A stretch of DNA of 7,141 nt from an uncultured Bacilli bacterium (GTDB taxonomy: Bacteria; Bacillota_I; Bacilli_A; RF39; UBA660). The translations under genes were made by a program, and so were the position numbers. The stretch is taken from NCBI GenBank assembly GCA_944350395.1, contig CALVPA010000064.1, positions 1-7,141 of the forward strand, written 5' to 3'. Below the pieces are notes generated by a model. It was not told where the DNA came from. It made no database searches and saw only the letters and a program-made list of their open reading frames with translations. Shown here piece by piece: positions 4,774 to 7,141 of the stretch. Within the stretch, counting starts at the first letter, position 1. Each line of letters opens with the position of its first letter.

Positions 4774-5877
4774 TCACACGACTCTGAGTTCGTCATTTTT
4801 TATATATACGACTCTTCCATTATATAGTATTTTGGAGAATTCATCTGAAATACCTATCCTAAGTAGTGTCGTACCATAAGAAAGATTACCTAACTTGTTT
4901 GGAATAGTACTAGTTGCACTACTTCTCATAGTCGCATTTTTAATAGTCTTAACTTCTTCATTTACTGAAGTAAAACTTACATCTGGTGCTTTAACATAAT
5001 TCGGATTAGCAACTATTTCGTCTTCACTATCTACATAAGTAAAATATGAGATATTTAAGTCTACGTTTGTATTTATGCCGTCTACTCTTCCACTATTAGT
5101 ATATTGCCACATGTTATAGTTGCCAGTATAATCAGTTTCGTCTACATAGTGAGCAAGCCAAATTAGTTTGCCATCTAATTTCCCAGTGTCGAGCATATTT
5201 TTAAAGGCATTCTTATATGAATAAACCATAGTTTCATACCCGTAAGAGCTAAGTGTCTCAGTGAACGAGAGTATATTATCTGTTATAGTAGAATAACTTA
5301 CTCCTAAAAGTCTACCTTTATTAAATGTTTCTGCATCGTATGCTACAGGATATGTAAGATTATAATCTTTTATTAGGTTATATGTAAATTCGGCTTCTTC
5401 TAGCGCTTCTTCTTCGTTTTTAGCAGTTCCGAAGAAATATACTCCTACTTTAAGCCCTGCATTGATCGCTCCTTCTATATTTTCTCTAAATCTCGCGTCT
5501 TCCTTTATTTCAGACCCATCTGTTTGTCTAAAACCGCACCTGATCATCGCAAAAGATATACCCGTATGGGCAACTTTTTCCCAATCGATAGTACCTTGCC
5601 ATTCAGAGACATCGACTCCATAAGACACTCCATATGATAAAAACTGCTCACTTATATCTTCATATAGATAATCTAAACTTGCTGTATAACCGATAGTATT
5701 CTGGTCAAATGTATAGAATAATTTGGCTTTTTCCATTCCAACAATGTTAGTGTTGTAGTACTTTACTAGGCTTATGCACAAAAATGCGATTATGGAAAGA
5801 ACTATACTTAAAAAAGATAATACTATTATCTTTTGATTTCTCTTGTTAGTTATAATTCTATCTATTACTCCATTCAT
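4774..5877 (-). CDS. Membrane-anchored GH25 lysozyme-like wall hydrolase with C-terminal SH3-like domain
   Basis: GH25 enzymes are N,O-diacetylmuramidases that cut the MurNAc-GlcNAc bond of peptidoglycan. The 367-residue protein has a basic N-terminus, one membrane helix (about 17-38) and an outside portion. The GH25 domain spans about 85-282: YGVDVSEWQGTIDW (86-99, with D89), FAMIRCGFR (109-117), VGVYFFGTA (144-152), PVAYDAE (177-183, with D181 and E183 at the catalytic Asp-x-Glu position), MWQYT (256-260) and VDLN (272-275). The last 60 residues (about 308-367) resemble a bacterial SH3 domain, which often binds wall peptides. It keeps all expected acidic residues, so it is probably active. 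AGGAG lies 8 nt before the ATG, and the gene has its own extended -10 promoter. No terminator follows, so readthrough into gpsB is possible. Confidence 0.93.
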   Translation of the reverse strand: MNGVIDRIITNKRNQKIIVLSFLSIVLSIIAFLCISLVKYYNTNIVGMEKAKLFYTFDQNTIGYTASLDYLYEDISEQFLSYGVSYGVDVSEWQGTIDWEKVAHTGISFAMIRCGFRQTDGSEIKEDARFRENIEGAINAGLKVGVYFFGTAKNEEEALEEAEFTYNLIKDYNLTYPVAYDAETFNKGRLLGVSYSTITDNILSFTETLSSYGYETMVYSYKNAFKNMLDTGKLDGKLIWLAHYVDETDYTGNYNMWQYTNSGRVDGINTNVDLNISYFTYVDSEDEIVANPNYVKAPDVSFTSVNEEVKTIKNATMRSSATSTIPNKLGNLSYGTTLLRIGISDEFSKILYNGRVVYIKNDELRVV

Positions 5878-5903
5878 ACTAACTTCTCCTACTTTACATA
5901 TGA

Positions 5904-5932
5904 ATTATAACATAACTTTTAAATATTTTTAA
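5904..5932 (-). promoter_or_regulatory. Extended -10 promoter for the GH25 gene
   Basis: On the minus strand TGTTATAAT (5912-5904) is a perfect extended -10. A weak -35, TTAAAA (5932-5927), lies 17 nt upstream and overlaps the stop of the small ORF. The start would be near 5897, with a leader of about 20 nt that includes the AGGAG. Confidence 0.75.
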
Positions 5933-6033
5933 TCTTTTCTTATTTGATCAAACGTTTTTTGTAAAGTTAGCGTCCTTTTAGCATAGTTCACATCGTCAAT
6001 TAAATAACCTATAAGCATATCGATTCTCGGCAT
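5929..6033 (-). CDS. Hypothetical 34-residue small protein
   Basis: ATG (6033) to TAA (5929), with an AGAGGG ribosome site 5 nt upstream. The peptide begins MPRIDMLIGYLIDD and ends DQIRKD. It has no membrane helix, but could form one amphipathic helix with a basic middle (YAKR). I recognise no family. Support is the well-placed ribosome site and the lack of any other explanation for the gap between the GH25 gene and the divergent transporter gene. A possible weak promoter, TTGTCG with TAAAAT at 19-nt spacing, lies upstream. It could be a real small protein, a leader peptide, or chance in AT-rich DNA. Confidence 0.4.
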   Translation of the reverse strand: MPRIDMLIGYLIDDVNYAKRTLTLQKTFDQIRKD

Positions 6034-6150
6034 AGTATCCCTCTTTCTAAATAAATTTTTAACATATTTTAGTAACACTTTAAACAGTTTCGACAAAATA
6101 TCTCTTTTCTTTTTTTTAGAAATAAGGTATTATTATTATGGTGATATAAT

Positions 6151-6858
6151 ATGGAAGAGAATTTAGGGGTTTTAAGAGAAAAAAGTGTCAAAAGGCCGGT
6201 CTTTTTAACGGGTTTACTTGCAGTAATACTCATAATCGTGTATCCATTATCTTTGAAGACGTATGAACCTGCACCGAATATATTTATAATGGGAGGCATA
6301 ATCGTATATCCAATCACTTTTCTGATAACTTCCTATATCAGCAAGTACTATGGATTTAAGGAGTCTAGAAAAAGTATATTTATTGCATGTGGCCTATACT
6401 TAGCATTCATAATTCTTATGATGATAAGCATCATACCTACTTCGAACAATGCTACATCTGGTTATAATATGGTTTTGCAGTATCTCTTTACGAACAACGT
6501 CTATAATATCGGAGATACGAGAATATTTTATCCAACTTTAGGACAGTATTTTTCAGTAGTAATATCATTTTTAGTAAGTCACTTACTCTATGCGGCGATA
6601 TACAATGCTATAAATAAATTTACAGTAGATTACCTCGCAGTTGGACTTAGTCTTTTCATCGCATATATCATAGATAGACTTATATATATGCCTATCCTAT
6701 ATGCAGAGGGATTAATAAACGGCTCTAATACATTCGATTACTTTATCAAATGTTTAACCAGTGAATTTATTGCAGCGATACTGTGTTCACTCATAATAAT
6801 AGTGGTATATGTAATTATTACTAGCATAAGAAAAAAGGTTAAGAAAAAAATGATATGA
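6151..6858 (+). CDS. VUT-family membrane protein (putative queuosine-precursor transporter)
   Basis: The 235-residue protein has about six membrane helices (around 16-36, 44-62, 74-95, 128-152, 163-185 and 198-225) and a basic C-terminus. GGIIVYPITFLIT-SYISKYYG (48-67) followed by ESRK resembles the 'G-x-[IL]-x-[FY]-P-[LI]-[TS]-[FY]-x-x-[TS]-D-x-x-[SN]-E-x-Y-G' block of the VUT (YhhQ/QueT-like) family. FLVSHLLYAAIYNAI (140-154) and IAYIIDRLIYMPILYAEG (170-187) match the later conserved helices. These transporters import queuosine precursors for tRNA modification. Two usual acidic residues of the first block are replaced (Ser61, Lys65), so the substrate is uncertain. GGTGA lies 6 nt before the ATG. 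I see no preQ1 riboswitch and no clear promoter. The TGA stop may be supplied by an insertion sequence end, so the original C-terminus may have differed. Confidence 0.72.
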   Translation: MEENLGVLREKSVKRPVFLTGLLAVILIIVYPLSLKTYEPAPNIFIMGGIIVYPITFLITSYISKYYGFKESRKSIFIACGLYLAFIILMMISIIPTSNNATSGYNMVLQYLFTNNVYNIGDTRIFYPTLGQYFSVVISFLVSHLLYAAIYNAINKFTVDYLAVGLSLFIAYIIDRLIYMPILYAEGLINGSNTFDYFIKCLTSEFIAAILCSLIIIVVYVIITSIRKKVKKKMI

Positions 6859-6891
6859 ACCCCGTTTCTTGGACATAGAAATGGGGTTTTT
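6858..6891 (+). terminator. Terminator-like hairpin at the IS left end / VUT gene 3' end
   Basis: AACCCCGTTTCT (6858-6869) pairs with AGAAATGGGGTT (6877-6888), 12 pairs with one G-T wobble, around the 7-nt loop TGGACAT, followed by five T (6887-6891). It starts in the last base of the VUT stop codon. It would terminate VUT transcripts and also encloses the GGGG ribosome site of the transposase ORF. Confidence 0.8.
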
Positions 6892-6893
6892 AT

Positions 6894-7141
6894 ATGGCAA
6901 AATTAACATATAAAGCTAAAATTGAAATATATAAAAAAAGAAAAAATGGCACAAGCGCAATCAACTTATCAAAACAATATAGAATAAATGTAAATAAAGT
7001 TAAATACCTGGTACCATTAATAGATAAAAATGGACTAGATATTCTAAGAAAAAATAAAAATAAAAATTACACTATTGAAGAAAAAGAAAGAATTATAAAT
7101 AGAGTTTTGATGGATTTGGAATCCATAAGATTTGTATCAAT
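6894..7141 (+). CDS. IS3-family transposase, first ORF (OrfA-like), truncated by the window
   Basis: 82 residues are visible from ATG 6894. The N-terminus MAKLTYKAKIEIYKKRKNG, then SAINLSKQYRINVNKVKYLV, is a helix-turn-helix of the IS3/IS150 OrfA type that binds the element's ends, followed by LIDKNGLDILRK, a typical linker before the second helix-turn-helix. OrfA normally works with the DDE integrase OrfB, made by frameshift; OrfB is outside the window. The codons are unusually A-rich compared with the resident genes, consistent with recent acquisition. The likely ribosome site GGGG (6883-6886) lies 7 nt upstream inside the hairpin. Confidence 0.88.
   Translation, partial: MAKLTYKAKIEIYKKRKNGTSAINLSKQYRINVNKVKYLVPLIDKNGLDILRKNKNKNYTIEEKERIINRVLMDLESIRFVS

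Larger units (their letters stand above)
6856..7141 (+). mobile_element. IS3-family-like insertion sequence, left part only
   Basis: The IS3/IS150-type first ORF starts at 6894. The sequence before it begins with TGAAC (6856 on) and contains TTGGACA (6869-6875), a motif common near the ends of IS150-group elements, so I place the left end at about 6856. The right end and any target duplication are outside the window, so this boundary is inferred. Confidence 0.6.

Noticed and set aside
4378..5877. The GH25 gene and gpsB are in the same reading frame, separated only by TGA codons, which could suggest TGA-as-Trp and a fused protein.
   Set aside because: A strong promoter and a ribosome site lie between them, both proteins end or begin as their families do, and tryptophans are coded TGG. 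TGA is a real stop here.
6085..6136. A sigma-A promoter for the VUT gene using TCGACA or TATTAT boxes.
   Set aside because: Spacing between the candidate boxes is far from 17 nt, and the TATTAT repeats are simple-sequence DNA. I could not support a specific promoter.
6060..6150. A preQ1 riboswitch before the VUT-family gene, as expected for queuosine-precursor transporters.
   Set aside because: No preQ1 class I hairpin with an A-rich tail and no class II-like structure could be found. The region is mostly T- and A-runs.
1..7141. CRISPR arrays, tRNA or rRNA genes, prophage attachment sites.
   Set aside because: No direct-repeat arrays, cloverleaf sequences or duplicated att-like cores were seen by eye.

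Overview
The window is an AT-rich stretch of a Gram-positive (Firmicutes/Bacilli-type) chromosome. The lineage call rests on a type B (Bacillus-type) RNase P RNA, a GpsB division protein, a RodZ-like gene next to pgsA, strong AGGAGG-type ribosome sites and TTGACA/TATAAT-type promoters. TGA is used as a stop and the tryptophans I checked are TGG, so this is the standard bacterial code and not the Mycoplasma code. The compact layout and divergent proteins suggest an uncultured or host-associated Bacilli lineage. That last point is inference.

Almost everything up to about 6033 lies on the minus strand; read the layout from high to low coordinates. A 34-codon small ORF (6033-5929) is followed by a GH25 lysozyme-like wall hydrolase with its own extended -10 promoter (5877-4774). 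A textbook sigma-A promoter at 4767-4739 then drives gpsB, which runs directly into rnpB (RNase P RNA, about 4379-4016). The first strand of the RNA's terminal helix overlaps the gpsB stop codon. A RodZ/YmfM-like membrane protein and pgsA follow with no new promoter, ending in a terminator built into the pgsA 3' end. Next comes a separate unit: promoter 2916-2888, a structured leader of about 110 nt with a possible pseudoknot, rpsB (ribosomal protein S2), tsf (EF-Ts), and a membrane-anchored thioredoxin-fold-like protein whose start codon overlaps the tsf stop by one base. It ends in a terminator overlapping the last codons. At the left edge is the start of a secreted, TasA/SipW-substrate-like protein with a GTG start and a strong promoter.

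On the plus strand, a six-helix membrane protein resembling the VUT/queuosine-precursor transporter family (6151-6858) is followed at once by the left end of an IS3-family-like insertion sequence, whose first ORF (from 6894) runs off the window. The likely left terminal repeat of the IS begins inside the VUT stop codon and forms a 12-bp hairpin that buries the ribosome site of the transposase gene.

Most genes are core functions: translation (S2, EF-Ts), tRNA processing (RNase P), phospholipid synthesis (PgsA), and division and cell shape (GpsB, RodZ-like, GH25). The least ordinary elements are the cysteine-less thioredoxin-like protein coupled to EF-Ts, the Rho-N-like tail on S2, the rpsB leader fold, the gpsB/rnpB overlap, the small ORF and the IS junction.
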